A DNA stretch of 64,000 nt from Adenanthera pavonina (GCA_026686845.1 JAIVEN010000021.1:13224001-13288000); one strand, 5' to 3'. Shown: positions 11,205-23,478, counted from the stretch's first letter. Numbers and translations: made by a program. The notes: a model not told the origin generated them from the letters alone.

Positions 11205-14144
11205 TGTAATATCCTGAAAATTTTCTTAAATGTTTAAAGCTCAATATTTCAAAATTTATAAGGAATTTGTAAAAATAGATATATACCGTTTTACATAATA
11301 TAAGGTAAGGAGGGCAATTATCTCGGTCAGAAGGAAAAATAAGAAAATGACCATTTTACCCCTAGAAAAAAAAAAGGAAAAAAAAAAGGAAAACGAAAAA
11401 AAGAAAGAAAGAAAGAAAGAAAGAATTCGAAGGCGGTGGACGTCACGCGTGAATGAAACAAATTTTATTAATTTTGGGAAAAATTACACCTAATGACCCA
11501 GAAGTTTTGAAAATTATAAATATATCCCGGGTTAAGGGCATTTTTGTAAATATGAAAAATTATAGTCAAAATGAAGCTCTCAATGAGCTAAGACCATTGG
11601 AATATAGTATGAAATTTATTAAGATCAAACTAATATTTATTGGGTAATTATGATTTAATATTAATGTCTTACCCAATAAATATCAGTCTGGACTGCAAGA
11701 AGAAGCAGTATTTATTCAAGAAAAATGTGTGGGTCTTATATTTGGACCAATTGGAATAATTATATTATGGTAATTTTATGATTATAATTAGTATCCCAAT
11801 AATAGTAAAATATACTGCTAAAGTAACTTTAATTATCCAGACCGGTTCAGAATATATCTGGATAAGTAAATACCTGAAATTTTTGGAGCAAAATACCCTC
11901 CATTTCGTGGCCAACAAGCAGCACATGTTAAAATACCCTTAGTTTATTAATTTTCATGAAAAAGCTAGAAAAATCAAGTCATTAGGTGGCAAATTCTCAT
12001 TGGTTGATGATTTTTATATATACTCCCTCCTTCCTCATGGTTTGGCCGATGAATTAGTAAGGAAAAGAGGGGAAGAGTGGTCTGAGCATGGAGGAAAAGA
12101 AGGCTACGTGGGAGGAAAGAAAAAGAGAAGAAAAAATAAGGAAGAAATGCAAGGAAAATTGGTAAGCAAACATCTTGTGTTCCTTAAGTGTTCTAGCATA
12201 GTTCCTAAGCTCTATGAGTTAGTTCCCTTGAAATTTTCTCTCCTTCATCCATTGTTCTAATCTGGCTAAGCATGATTAATGGAAAGAAAAGTTGTTTTTA
12301 AGCCATAAAATCAAGAGAAAGCATGATATTTTACTAAAGGAAACAAGTATGGTATATTTTAAGCAAGTTGTGAAAGAACCATTCTTTTTCCTTTGGAGAA
12401 GATTTTTGGCCAGATCATTTGAGTGTCTTAAGGTTGGAATTTCATTAATTTGATGCTAAAAATGGATTCCCCATGGTCCAAAACCTTAAGAGCAAGTATG
12501 GTGTTAGATAAAAAGCTTAAGGTGAAGAAAATGAAATTTTTAGGGTTTTCTGAGTATTTAAGAAGTAACTCATGAAACCAATGAATAAAGTGAGTGTTGA
12601 ATGATGTTTAGGGACTTGAGGAAGCTTGGTAAAACTAGTGGAAGCATTAGATTCAAGAGGAAGAGCCAAAGGAATGCTTCAAGGTAGCTAAGTTTCATAT
12701 TCTTGCTTTATGTTCTTTCATTGTCTTTCTATGATTAAATTGTGTTGCCATATTGAAATTGTGATTTCCTTGATTGTTCTTGGCTGTTAAATGAGGGGTT
12801 TTATTCCCCGGGATGTCCATTTCCTAAGCCGTTATGCTGCCGAATTTTTTATGACTAATATGGTAATTTATTGTTTAAAGGTGATTGTGTGATTATATGT
12901 GATCAAATGTGAGTTTATTTGATATGATTGACATAATTGCATGGAATGTAACTTGCTACTGAGATTGCCCCAATCTCATCCCCTCAAGTATCCCAAATAA
13001 CTAGGCACAATCTATGGCAAAGGAGTCCAAAGAAAAGGCAAGGAGAATGAAGAAGAGAATGATGCTTGATGGTGTTTTCAAGCTAAGAGTGTATATTTTG
13101 TAATTATGTATAAAATCATGTATATGCTTTTAGATCTGTGCCATTGTGCTATTATGGCCTTATGTGCATTTTGAAATGTTTGGCATGGATTTGAAACATG
13201 GAATGATCATATGAGCTTGTTATGAAGTCTACTTTGCCATGTTATATTGTTAGAAGTTCATTTTGTAGTAATGAAAGTAAAGTTAACACTGTTTGACTGA
13301 GATAGGGCAAGTAAGTCAAGTGTTATATATGCTCTGAAAGTAGAGAGAACAAGCTTTCCAATGAGCTAAAGAACACTTAATTTGGATGTATGCACGATTT
13401 ATAATGAAATTTTAAAGTTTAGGATCAAAACTGGACAGTGATGTGAAGGCTGCGAATTTTACTGAATATATTACTTCTTTTTGAAAAGTGATATAAAATC
13501 ATACAGAGCTCCAAAAATTCAGTGGTTTACATTTATGAAAATATTTATATTTTGAGGTTAATATGCCACTGGTTTGAGTTCAATTGGAGCTGTACAATGA
13601 GAGATATACAAGTTTTCCCAAGACTGTTCCAGTAAAAGTGATGTTCTGATCCCTAGTCATTCAAATTGATGTTGTGCCCTGTATATACCAAATAAATGTA
13701 TAAAAAAAATACGAAGACAAGTATACATATATATCTTTCCAAGGGTATGTAGAATACATGATTTGGCTCAGTATAGAGTTAGATGTGAATTTTTAAAGTT
13801 ACGGCCAAAATCCTGGAAAAGAGAGAAATGACCATTTGTACAGTGTAAGTTTGAGTAATAAACTGTATTAATTGGTCAGGTTAAAAAAAGTTTTCATATT
13901 TTTATCTTGTATATCATGTTTCTAGCTTCATTTAGATACTTGAACCACATTGATACGATTTTTCTGGATTAAGTTATGATTTTCCAAAGTTCATCCAGAA
14001 AACTTGAGAACCAAATGAATAGTACCACGTTTTTTTTTATTAAATATTTTGGTTCTACTAATGGTTCAAGCTCTTAATATGGACAATTTGGACATTGTAC
14101 ATACTATGATATATGGAAAATATAGATAAAGGTAAGGTGTTACA
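11205..14144 (+). repeat. 3' LTR of the 10.9-kb element
   Basis: It starts TGTAATATC, ends GTGTTACA, and is followed by the target duplication TATTG. It is 2940 bp against 2935 bp for the 5' copy. After the first 250 bp only about seven substitutions were spotted over 2.7 kb, most of them C/T or G/A. Confidence 0.95.
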
Positions 14145-14149
14145 TATTG

Positions 14150-16637
14150 CATCTCATTGTGTCTGGGGCAAGCATGTTTTGTGTGTTTCTTGCACGGACA
14201 AAATACGCATTCTAATCTTTACTCGTTCCTTATGCGAGAACTCCAAAATCCGCATTTTCCTCATTCTCACATAAGAAACAAGTAAAGAGGGTAACTATGA
14301 ACACCGTATTTTGCTCAAGCTTTCTACCAAAAATTAAAAATTGAGAAAATTAAAAAAAATGACACAAATTTTTCCCCAAATCTAAGTCCTTTCTTTTGAG
14401 ATTTTCAAAACAAAAAATGATAATAAAAATCCCCTTTAGATTTTTCCCTTTAATTTTAATTTAAATGTAGATTCTCTGAAATTCAAATTTCCCAAAAATC
14501 ATCCTCCAAATCTAATTCTTTTTCTTTAGGATTTCAAAAAGAGAACAGACAAAAACAAAAATTAATTTCCTTTCTTTCAAGATCCTCAAAAATAAAAATC
14601 CTACCTTAGGTCTTAAAAAAAAAAAGAGAGAGAGAAGAAAATCTCATTCTTTTTCTTTTAAGATTTCTATCCAAATCCAATCCCTCTTCTTTAGAATTTT
14701 CACTATCCAAATCTAATCTTCTTTCTCTTAAAAGTTTCAAAATCCTACCCCTTTAGTTTATTTTTTAAAAATCCAATCTTTTTCAAAAAAATGCTAATAT
14801 TTAAGAAGTATAAAAAAAAAACTCAATATACTTAGTTTAAAATAAAAAAATTCAATTAAAATTAATTGAAAATAATAAAATTAAAAAATTAAGAAAAAAA
14901 GGAAAAAAGGGGGAAAAGGGATGGGGCTGAAATGAATGTTTCAGCTCCAAATGACATGAGTCCTAAGGGCTCAAGCACAAAGGAGGCTAGAGGGAGTCTG
15001 AGCACTAGAGGGAGTCTAAGCACGATGGAGAACAAGAGACAGAAGGAGTAGGCATGACAGAGGCAGAGCAGAGAAGGCCAAGAAGCCAAAAGGAAATCGC
15101 CCACTACTCTGTACTTGCCATAACAGAGCAGAGGGAGGTAAAGGCAGCTGGGGTGGTTGCAAGCAACCGGAACAGGAAAGCAAGGCCATCGGCGTATGAA
15201 AGCAAGACTGAAAATCTATAGAAAGCAACCACATGCTCAGGAAGCTAGGACTCCTTAAACCGCAGGAACTCTATACAAGGACGCAAAGGGGAATCCTGAG
15301 GGAGAGGTCGAAAAATCTCTAGGGAGGCAGAGGGGACCGGAGAAATTTCAAAGAGAAAGACACAGTGAGCAATTGCAAAAAGGTTGAGAGAAATAGAGGA
15401 GAATTAGAGAGCTGGGGTTAAGAGGAGAACGATTATAAAGAAAGGGAACGAGACAAAGAAGGAGAGCAATTAGAGAAAAATTAAGAAGCAAAGATAGGAA
15501 GGTCAAATCTGAGAGTGAAAGGAAGAGTAAGGGATTTAGAGGACAAAGAAGGAAGGGGCTGAGCAAATTAGGATCGAATATCAGAGGTATTTGGTTGGTA
15601 AATCACTTAAGTATGCTTTGAATCTTGCTATTGAAACTGGGTATTGGTGCCTATTGGGCATTTGTCTCTTCTTGTCCTTTATGGGATGTTTAGTTTTAGT
15701 TAGTTCTGAGATGATTCCAACAAATCCTACTACCTTTTATTGTTATGCCAATTTGGGTTTTGGAACTTAAGGGTTAGATAATGACAAAATCTTATTAGTT
15801 TTCTTGTTGTCTTCTGAATCATTGAGTCTTATTTTTTTCCCTTGTTTCTGGTTGCATCACATTTATTTAGAGGACGTGGATTAGCCTTTTGGCTAAAAAA
15901 AAAAAAGAAGAAGAAGGAAGGCTTTGATTAATCAGTTCTTGATGTCTTGGGTTACTAAAAGATTTGAGTTCTGAGGTAGCTAGAATGTCTTGTGGCGGAT
16001 GTACCGATATGGAGTTAAGTCATGTTCTGGAACTCTTGAGTCACGTGGTTTTTCTAGCCAAAGTGCTTGCTAAAATATTAATTATTGAGTGTGCTAGGTA
16101 TCTCTATTATGGGGCTATTTTTGAATTAAAATAGGTAGGTTTTCTTTAAAAAAAAAAGAATATCTTCAGCTTGTGCAAAGGATTTTGACAATGATAAAAG
16201 GGAAAGATAATGCTAAAGATATTGCCTCTCTGTTTTCAAAGGAGGGTATGGGTTTGAAATGGCATGCCTTTAGACTAACATGGGATGCTTTTAGACTAGT
16301 GAAAACAAAATAAAAAAGAATGTTGACAACTTTCTAACAAAGCTACAATCTTTCTTATTAGCACTTTTTCACTTGTTTATTTGCATTCTGTGTTGTTAAA
16401 CTCTCAAATTATGCTTAGTAATTTGCTGGTTTTGTTGTTTCTTGATTCTAGATTCTGATGTGTTGATACTTTTCTATGTGCTTGTTGTTGATTATGTTGG
16501 ATTTATTGTTAATTTTGTATTTAATTGATGATTAAGATTTAAAAAAAACCTTTGTCTCCTCGAGTCTTTGATTAAACGTTGGAAGACGTGACAAGGGGTG
16601 CTGCTGAAGACTAGTCCCTAATAATAATGAAGTCTAA
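14150..16637 (+). other. Outer gypsy LTR, middle segment
   Basis: Noncoding continuation of the LTR that began at 1823. It holds A-rich and pyrimidine-rich stretches (14330-14880), then a GA-rich block (about 14890-15570) with the direct repeat ctagagggagtct at 14988 and 15006, and no credible coding frame. Confidence 0.55.
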
Positions 16638-16734
16638 TGTAATGTCCGGCCACTTTTTGGATTGATGAATGTCCCTACAAACCAACACAAGTCTTTTCAT
16701 TGTGCTTTATCATCACTCACACAACTCCTTCCTA

Positions 16735-16792
16735 GGAAGTCACCCATCCTAGAATTGCTCCAGGTCAAGCATGCTTAACTGATGAGTTCTTA
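16735..16792 (-). other. 5S rRNA-derived block in Cassandra LTR
   Basis: On the minus strand the block reads aagaactcatcagttaagc, atgcttgacctggagcaatt, then ctaggatgggtgacttc. It follows plant 5S rRNA through its box A, intermediate-element and box C region with scattered changes. Cassandra elements are known to keep these RNA polymerase III promoter boxes. It is a transposon domain, not a 5S gene. Confidence 0.85.
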
Positions 16793-17054
16793 ATGGATAG
16801 GCTACTGAAAAGGTAGGTACACCTTGTTGGTATAGGTAGTACCTATCAATTCCTTTAAACTATCCTCTAACTGTATAGTCTCATACCTATACAGCCTCTA
16901 GATTCCTCTCATTCCAATATGTATTCAATTCATTCATATGTCCCTCCCACTTATAAGCCTGCTAGGAGCCACTCATTGTCCATACCTCATCAATTTATCT
17001 CACCCCATTTTCTTGCACCGGTGATAACTCACCATACCATACTAAGAGAGGCAG

Positions 17055-17067
17055 GGCTCTGATACCA
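17055..17067 (-). other. Primer-binding site of the Cassandra element
   Basis: The plus strand ggctctgatacca is the reverse complement of TGGTATCAGAGCC, the initiator tRNA-Met primer site. It stands two bases from the LTR copy at 17070-17204 and fixes the element's orientation as minus. Confidence 0.9.
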
Positions 17068-17069
17068 AC

Positions 17070-17204
17070 TGTAACGTCCAGCCGCTTCTTTAGGATGTGT
17101 GACCTTCTAGGGAGTTGTGTGAGTGAGGACAAAGTACACTGAAAATATATTGTGTTAGCTTGTGGGGACAATCATCAATCCCAAAGAAGCAGCCGGACAT
17201 TACA
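17070..17204 (+). repeat. Second Cassandra LTR copy, shortened and inverted
   Basis: The 135-bp copy runs tgtaacgtccagccgc... to ...cagccggacattaca. Its 5S-like remnant (aggatgtgtgacc near 17092) and the following gttgtgtgagtgagg read on the plus strand, while the matching segment of the left LTR reads on the minus strand. It lacks the front half of the 5S block. Its two ends are inverted repeats of each other over about 22 bp. Confidence 0.8.
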
Positions 17205-17209
17205 TCTAA

Positions 17210-18834
17210 TATTTAACTTAATTGAGTTGGCTTGTAGCTACTCTTGCTTTCTTCATACAATCTTTGAAATTAATGGTGGTTTTATAGTAAGTAATGTGTT
17301 TGTGTATGACAATATGCTGTGCCATGTAGCTAATTATGATGAAATAAATGGATGATGAAGTGTTTCTTGCTTTTCTAAAAAACAAAATAGAGAAGAAAAA
17401 ATTTATAAGCATGAAAAGAAAATTTACAGGCACAAAAAAAGAGTTTTAGAGTTTATCTCAAGAAACTAAGTCTCCGTGGGTACATAGAGTGTCAGCCAAT
17501 TGTACTATGAGTGTGGAGTTGTCATAGTATAAACGTTGCCTAAATCTTAATTTTTAATATTTCTGAGTACCAATGGTTTTTTTAATTATTAAAAGTAAAA
17601 ATAAATGATTCAATGAAAGCCCTTTATTTCAACTTTTTTTTTTTGCCGTCATGCTCCGAGTGGTAACACCGTGGACATTTAAATGTCAATTAGTGAGCTA
17701 CGAGTGATAAAGTCACCACAAATCTTGGTTGTTAGAAGAAAATAATAATAATAATAATAATAATATATGTGTATATACAAAAGTCATATATTTAAATTCC
17801 TTTTATTGCTTTTTTTTTTTATAAAAATGTGTTACCATAGTTGTATTTTTAGAAGATAATAAAAATGATTTATGCAAAAAAATTTATTTTTTCCAATTTT
17901 ATCCGTTAAGTTTTTTTATGCCTTTTGTCTCGAGTGTCATCACCATAGGTATTTAGATATCAATGAGCGGATTGTGAGTAATAAAATCATTACATGAGTT
18001 AATTAATTTTATTTTGTAAAAATAAAATTCTTTTCAAATTTTCCTTTTCAAATTAAAAATGAAAATATTCAAAATCACATATAACTCTACTCATATCTTC
18101 TACATTGAAGAAAAACATATATTCTCCTTTTTAAGAATTGATTTTTCTTTAAAAAAATGAAAAATGAAAAATGAAAAAATGAATGAGGGAATAATTGAAA
18201 CTAACCTATCTTCCACAAATTAAAACACACCAACCAATTTTGAAGACTGTGTTTTTTGTGGAAAGATAAATTATTTTTTATAAACTTCTCTTTTCAAAAC
18301 ACATATACAATAAAAATATCAACCTAGTGACATGCATTTATAGTTCGAATCACGTCGACTTTGATCTCTATGGCAAGGTATATAGGCTCCAAATTCTGAT
18401 TCTGGGTCAAGTCTGCTCTTGTAAATAAATAATATTTTCCTCTTATTTTATTTTTACCAACCTCTCATATTTTCATTTTATTCCTTATTTTCATTTTTTC
18501 ATTTTCTCTTATTTTTATATTTATTTTTGTATGTGAATGGTTAAAGGGCAATCAAAATAATTTTTAAAAGTCATAAAAATTGCATGATCAACTTAAGGTA
18601 ACCGTTCTTAGGAACGGGTGTTGTAGAGATACCTAACACCTTCCTCACTCACAATTGTATTCTCGAACCCAACTCTAATTTGCAGACCATCATTTCCTTT
18701 TCTTTTGATTTTCCAAAATTTTCCTTGAAAAATTTTGGTAGCGACTCCTCAAAATCAGTGTCCGTCGTGTTTCCGATTTTTCTTTCTTTTTATTAGTTTC
18801 CTGCGTTATCTACATTGCATTTTCGGGTGTGACA
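17210..18834 (+). other. Outer gypsy LTR, distal segment
   Basis: Noncoding. It contains an (AAT)n microsatellite near 17741-17764 and two related blocks near 17645-17730 and 17920-18000 (bases around gtggacatttaaatgtcaat and atttagatatcaatgag) that suggest an old internal duplication. It ends gggtgtgaca. Confidence 0.5.
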
Positions 18835-19549
18835 ATTAGTTTTACAAATACTTAAAATGATAACTTTGTTTTTAATCATTACAAGTAAACTTTTGTGCTT
18901 GCACGGAAAATTTGTTGGTTTGGTCCCTGAATGCCTTACCTCGCTTCTCACACAGCAAAAACACGGGAAAATTAAGGGTAACCAAAAAAAAAAGGGAAAA
19001 TTGAGAGGTTATTGAATTTCATACTGAGAAATGAGAATGAATGATCTAATGCTTAATTTCCAAATGATCTCAAAATCAATTGTCCTCCAACTCCATCGGT
19101 TCATTTTAGGTGGGTTCTTCTTGGATTGAGCCTGTAATTAGTTCATTTTAATTTTAATTGAAAAAGAACAAGCAGATGAAAACTGCAAGTCTATAACAGT
19201 TTTTTTGGGGGACTCATCTCATGATGTTTGGGAGGAAAATAATATGAGTGAGCTGCACCCCCCATTTACATTTTGTACAACTCATATATAATTAATGATA
19301 TTATTTAAATGAAGTCACATAATGACATTGTCGTGGTCAAATATTTCCAATCGCATTGTTCATATTTAACGTATTGTGTCAAACAAATGACTGTATGTGA
19401 CAAAAGGGTTTACATGCAGTTATTTATAGAGTTCTTTGACTTCTTTGAGCCTTGAACTTGATGGCATTGGCGTGGATTTGGATCATCTTAATTAGAATTA
19501 TAAAGATGTTAGATATTCTAATTTATATAGGCTAATGTGAAGTATTTTA
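18835..19549. other. Intergenic sequence
   Basis: AT-rich sequence between the outer gypsy LTR and the first unit of the B3-locus duplication. No gene, RNA or repeat could be recognised. Confidence 0.5.
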
Positions 19550-20577
19550 ACAAAATTTTACAAAAAATTAGAATAAAATTTGAGTAGCTTATAGTATAAA
19601 ATAGAAGATTAATATACATATATATTAATTTTAAAACAAAAGAAACTCTCCCAAAATTTAATATATAGTAAAAATTAAGAAAACCTGCGTTTAATTCCAT
19701 TGTATCTAAAAATATTAGTACTAGTGGATATATAGAGCGCTGGTGATTGGCGATGAGGGAGCATGTGGGGGCCAACCCCAGTGGCTTAATTAAACTTTAA
19801 TTTTGGGGAGAGGAAGATACCACCCAACATGCATTGAGATAATGATTGAATTCTCGAATGGCTTTGCAATTTGCATTTCCAATGGAAGGTGTGAGGACCC
19901 CTCAACCCCAAAATGAATGGCCCATCATTTGTCCTACATGAACCAAACCAATTACAATGAGAAACTGATGCTCCAATGATAGGGGTTTCAGGACCACCCA
20001 CAAAAAACAAAAACAAAAAAAAGAAGATGCAAAGCTACCTTTGTCGACAAAGGTCGAACGGTCAAGGATGTCCGGAAGCACTTCACCCATATACACTGGA
20101 TCCTCTCATTTTATTCTTTTTTATTTCTATCCGTTTCTTTTTTATTTAAGTGGGTGATATTCATTCTTCTTTTCGAACTTAACCTTTCGTTTGAAATGGG
20201 AGAAAAATAAGTGGAAGAGAAAACTATTGAAAAAATAAGAATAAACATAGATAGAGAGTTAGTTTATATTCATTCATGTTTTTAATTTCCTCCTAATTTT
20301 CTTCTCCCCATATTTTCCCATCATTATAAACAAAGCCTAAGTGATATTCCAACAGAACATTTCCCCTCAAGAAAAGTGAAAAAGGAAGTATGGCATTCCT
20401 TAAAGATTATCACTATATGGTATATATTGAGACTATCGTGTTCATGCATTTTGCTTGAACAACAAATTTGGGAATAACAACGTTAAATCCAAATAAAAGC
20501 ATGTTCATTAATTTCCCAGTATGTATATATAAGATCTTCATGCAAGCATTTAGTGTCATGATTAGCTAAGTGAAGTT

Positions 20578-23090
20578 TGTAACACTCTACTAAAACAAAT
20601 CTCTACACATCACTTAAAAATATCAAAACCAACCAAAGGGGTGAAACAATGCTAGGGCCGCAGCCAATTACAGTACTACCATAGCCTCATGGAGGTAGAA
20701 CAAGTTGGCGCTGTGGCACCACTTGCTAATGCCATATTAGCAAAGTTCCGATTTTCTGGTTAGACTTCCGACGTGTACAACTTTGTCCTCCTACCTCCGA
20801 TTGACCTGATTTCAACTCCTATAAATCAATATTATCCCAATCTAACTATAAACACCAGTTTATCTCAAATCCATCTCTATATGGAGATTTTGGACACCCA
20901 TGACTGATTTGGTCACTTTTTGGCCGTAATCAAAAACCAAACAACCTAATTTGCCACCAATGGCTGATTGGCAACCAAAGACCATTATAATAGGTCACAC
21001 AAGACATAAGGAACATGTCCAAGAGGGTTTTAACCTGAAGAAACCACTCCTTCAAGTTTCGATCCCCTTGAGCCCCAACTCGGGTTAATGGGCTATAGGC
21101 CCTTTTTACACACCAAAGACCCAAAACTCATGCTAGACTCCCCCACTCTAGGCACACCAAACTATAAGAAATTAGAGACATCAATCTCAAATCCAACACA
21201 ACCAAACATCTGGGAAAGATACATCGCATAGCATATAAGACATAACCAATATTCAACAATAGGCATACAACAGTCATGCCTCAAATCACATTGGCTTATA
21301 AATTTGTACACAAATAGTAGCACTTTACTGGAATTAAAGGAATAACAAAGACATGGGGAACACAGTTCCATGCACCCACAAGTGCACTCTCAATCCTCTT
21401 TGCCCAAGCCATCCTTGTCTTTGCTAAGCTAGATCCTTCACCTAGAATTGTTAGCTACGGGGTGAGACATACATTCCAGTAACTAGGGGTAAACACATAC
21501 ATACACAAAATCATGCTTACATACTAATAATAGATATAATTCATCATTAATGTGGTATGCATGATATACGATGAACTAGTTACCATGACAAGGCAACCTT
21601 TACCAATGGCCCCCTTCCAATGACATGTGACGGCTGATTCTGAGGTCACCACCCAGCTCTCCTCCCAATGGTCATGACCTGGCTAAAAACCATTGCACTA
21701 AAGGTTGGACTATGGCTCTCCTTCCCCTGAACCACCCAAATTGGTACCTATTTAGAAAAGGTGCACCTTAATTCACAGCCACTTGAGTCTCCCGGCCATA
21801 ATATGACTATTTAGTGATTGGAATATACATAAGCCGCACTGCCTGAATACAAGGCCTCATGTGCTATTTAGCATATTGTCACCTAGACCATATGTCCCAA
21901 TAATGTATACAATGTGACAATGCCCAACACATGCCAACATGTCAACATATATCACTTTCTAATGTGCTAACATACCATATGAATGTACACAATACATCAC
22001 GGGATGCATAATCATCATTTCATATCTATAATTATCACAATTTACATATATCATAATCACTAACATCATATTGTTATTTTCATCATATAATGAGATATAG
22101 ATAGATAACTTACTAGCCGTGTAGCAACACATATGATGATATAAATATGATCAACCATGACCGAGCTACAAAATATATCATGATATGAAAAGGTAAAACA
22201 TATATATAAAGCATGCATATCATGATATAAAATGACTGAACGTATATCACAACCACAAAAAGAAAAACCCTAGTTATCTTAACCGTCCAACCCACTCAAC
22301 ATCTCATAAGGCCAATGGAGCAACCACAAAAAATCTAATGCCTTCTCAAACACCAATCGGAGCCAAGATATTACAATTGAGTCAATAAACAACCTACATA
22401 ACATCAGTTCCTCTTTACCATCACAAATCCTCAACTTAGCATACACATTGACCCACTTGAACATAAACCAAATGGAAATAAAGCTTCATCAAGCAAACCC
22501 AAGCATCAAAATACTCTAGACAACTCTTAGAATCATAGTTCTACTTCCTCAAGTTCAAATTCCCAAACATGTCAACATTTGAGGGTTAGGGTTTAGAAGA
22601 TATACTACTTAAACATAACCAAACCAACACCCAGTACATAAAAATATCCAACAACACCTCTAGAACACATTCAAGTACAAATTAGTTGGTGGAATTCAAA
22701 TGAAACCGAAACACTAGTCCAAATCATGAAAATCATTGAATAATCTTGAAGAAAAATGAAGAGGATAGTTGAGGATCAACTTACCAACAAGAATCAAGCT
22801 TCCCAATTCTCAACATCACGTCCTTTCACTCCCAAATACCAAAGCCTAGCAGAGCAATTCGTCCTCCCTCCATTTTTTTGTTCTCTCGGCGACTGCTTCA
22901 ACTAATGGTTCAGCATTGCGGCGTTCACTGTGGTGCTAGTGCCTACTGTCTCTCGATAGTCGCAGTGCCTTGTCATTTTATCTTGTTCCTCCCTTTGTCT
23001 CAATTTCAACCCTTCCTCTGGTCTTGACTCCCTTTGGTCCTATGCTAATTATCAATAATCATTTTGGGATTAATATTCAAGGTTATTGCA
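20578..23090 (-). mobile_element. Solo LTR of the 2.5-kb gypsy family
   Basis: The 2513-bp sequence runs TGTAACAC... to ...GGTTATTGCA, flanked by AAGTT (20573-20577) and AAGTC (23091-23095), a target duplication with one change. It shares blocks with 33779-36330 and 45408-47984, such as acttccgacgtg(t/c)acaactttg and tccgattgacctga, in the same order. There is no purine tract or primer site, so it is a solo LTR left by LTR-LTR recombination. It splits the upstream flank of unit 1, which is continuous in unit 2 at about 28028. Confidence 0.88.
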
Positions 23091-23470
23091 AAGTCCATTC
23101 ACATTTTCTCTAACTATCATGCTTTCGAATAATTTGCAACCCTCATCCAAAATGCACAGCGACAACCCCACTAATATTAATTTAACCCCTTCTATTTAAT
23201 ATTAAATAAATGGATTTAATGAGATTTTGGCTTATCTATTCTCGGATTATAGTCAGAATATAGAAGGAGGACCATTTGATGCATGCATAGAGACCGAGTG
23301 ATGCATATATTCCTCTCTCGAAAGAGGGATCATCTAAATTGAGTTTACAGAAAGTCAGAGCTGCATGTACTGCACAGCAAAAAGACAAATTAAACAGAGA
23401 TTAGATTTATTCTTGAGTCTTTTTTCACTCGTGAAGAGGAAAAACATAAGAGACAAGTGGGAAAGTCCCT

Positions 23471-23478
23471 TTATATAT
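23471..23478 (+). promoter_or_regulatory. Orphan copy of the B3-gene TATA box
   Basis: ttatatatgg followed by agaatgaaacaagg matches the TATA region of the B3 gene at 28421-28428, and the surrounding 23096-23562 matches its promoter and leader. Here the matching leader stops at catcagtttc (23562) with no coding region after it. Confidence 0.6.

Larger units (their letters stand above)
3279..14144 (+). mobile_element. Complete LTR retrotransposon with near-identical LTRs and no intact genes
   Basis: Two LTRs of about 2.94 kb (TG...CA) enclose a 5-kb interior. A 5-bp target duplication TATTG flanks the element (3274-3278 and 14145-14149). The interior begins with a primer-binding site for initiator tRNA-Met and ends with a purine tract preceded by the phrase tttcgaggacgaaatt, typical of plant chromovirus (Tekay/Del-type) gypsy elements. 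The LTRs are about 99% alike, so the insertion is fairly recent. The interior, however, has no ORF above about 95 codons and only a decayed gag zinc knuckle. It therefore probably moved using proteins of a relative. It is inserted in the LTR of the outer gypsy element. Confidence 0.93.
16638..17204 (-). mobile_element. Cassandra-like TRIM retrotransposon carrying 5S rRNA-derived sequence
   Basis: The 567-bp element is flanked by the 5-bp duplication TCTAA (16633-16637 and 17205-17209). On the minus strand it holds an initiator tRNA-Met primer site (17055-17067) next to an LTR copy, a short noncoding interior, a purine tract (16941-16950) and a second LTR copy. That second copy includes a block closely resembling the internal promoter half of plant 5S rRNA (gttaagcatgcttg, then aggatgggtgac). 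A tiny noncoding element with 5S-like sequence in its LTRs is the definition of Cassandra. Oddly, the two LTR copies face in opposite directions. Confidence 0.88.
1823..18834 (+). mobile_element. 3' LTR of outer Ty3/gypsy element, interrupted by two insertions
   Basis: The LTR begins TGATC after the purine tract and probably ends GGTGTGACA at 18834. The text resumes smoothly across the 10.9-kb insertion (3279-14144) and across the 567-bp insertion (16638-17204). Without both insertions and their target duplications the LTR would be about 5.6 kb. That is very long but within the range known for Ogre/Tat-type elements. The partner 5' LTR is outside the window, so the right boundary cannot be confirmed by pairing or by a target duplication. 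Confidence 0.6.

Noticed and set aside
15016..15566. Several leucine- and serine-rich minus-strand frames
   Set aside because: They are the antisense of a GA-rich stretch in the outer gypsy LTR; composition alone explains them.
16735..16792. A free-standing 5S rRNA gene
   Set aside because: Only part of 5S is present, with changes, and it is enclosed in a small retrotransposon with its own target duplication.
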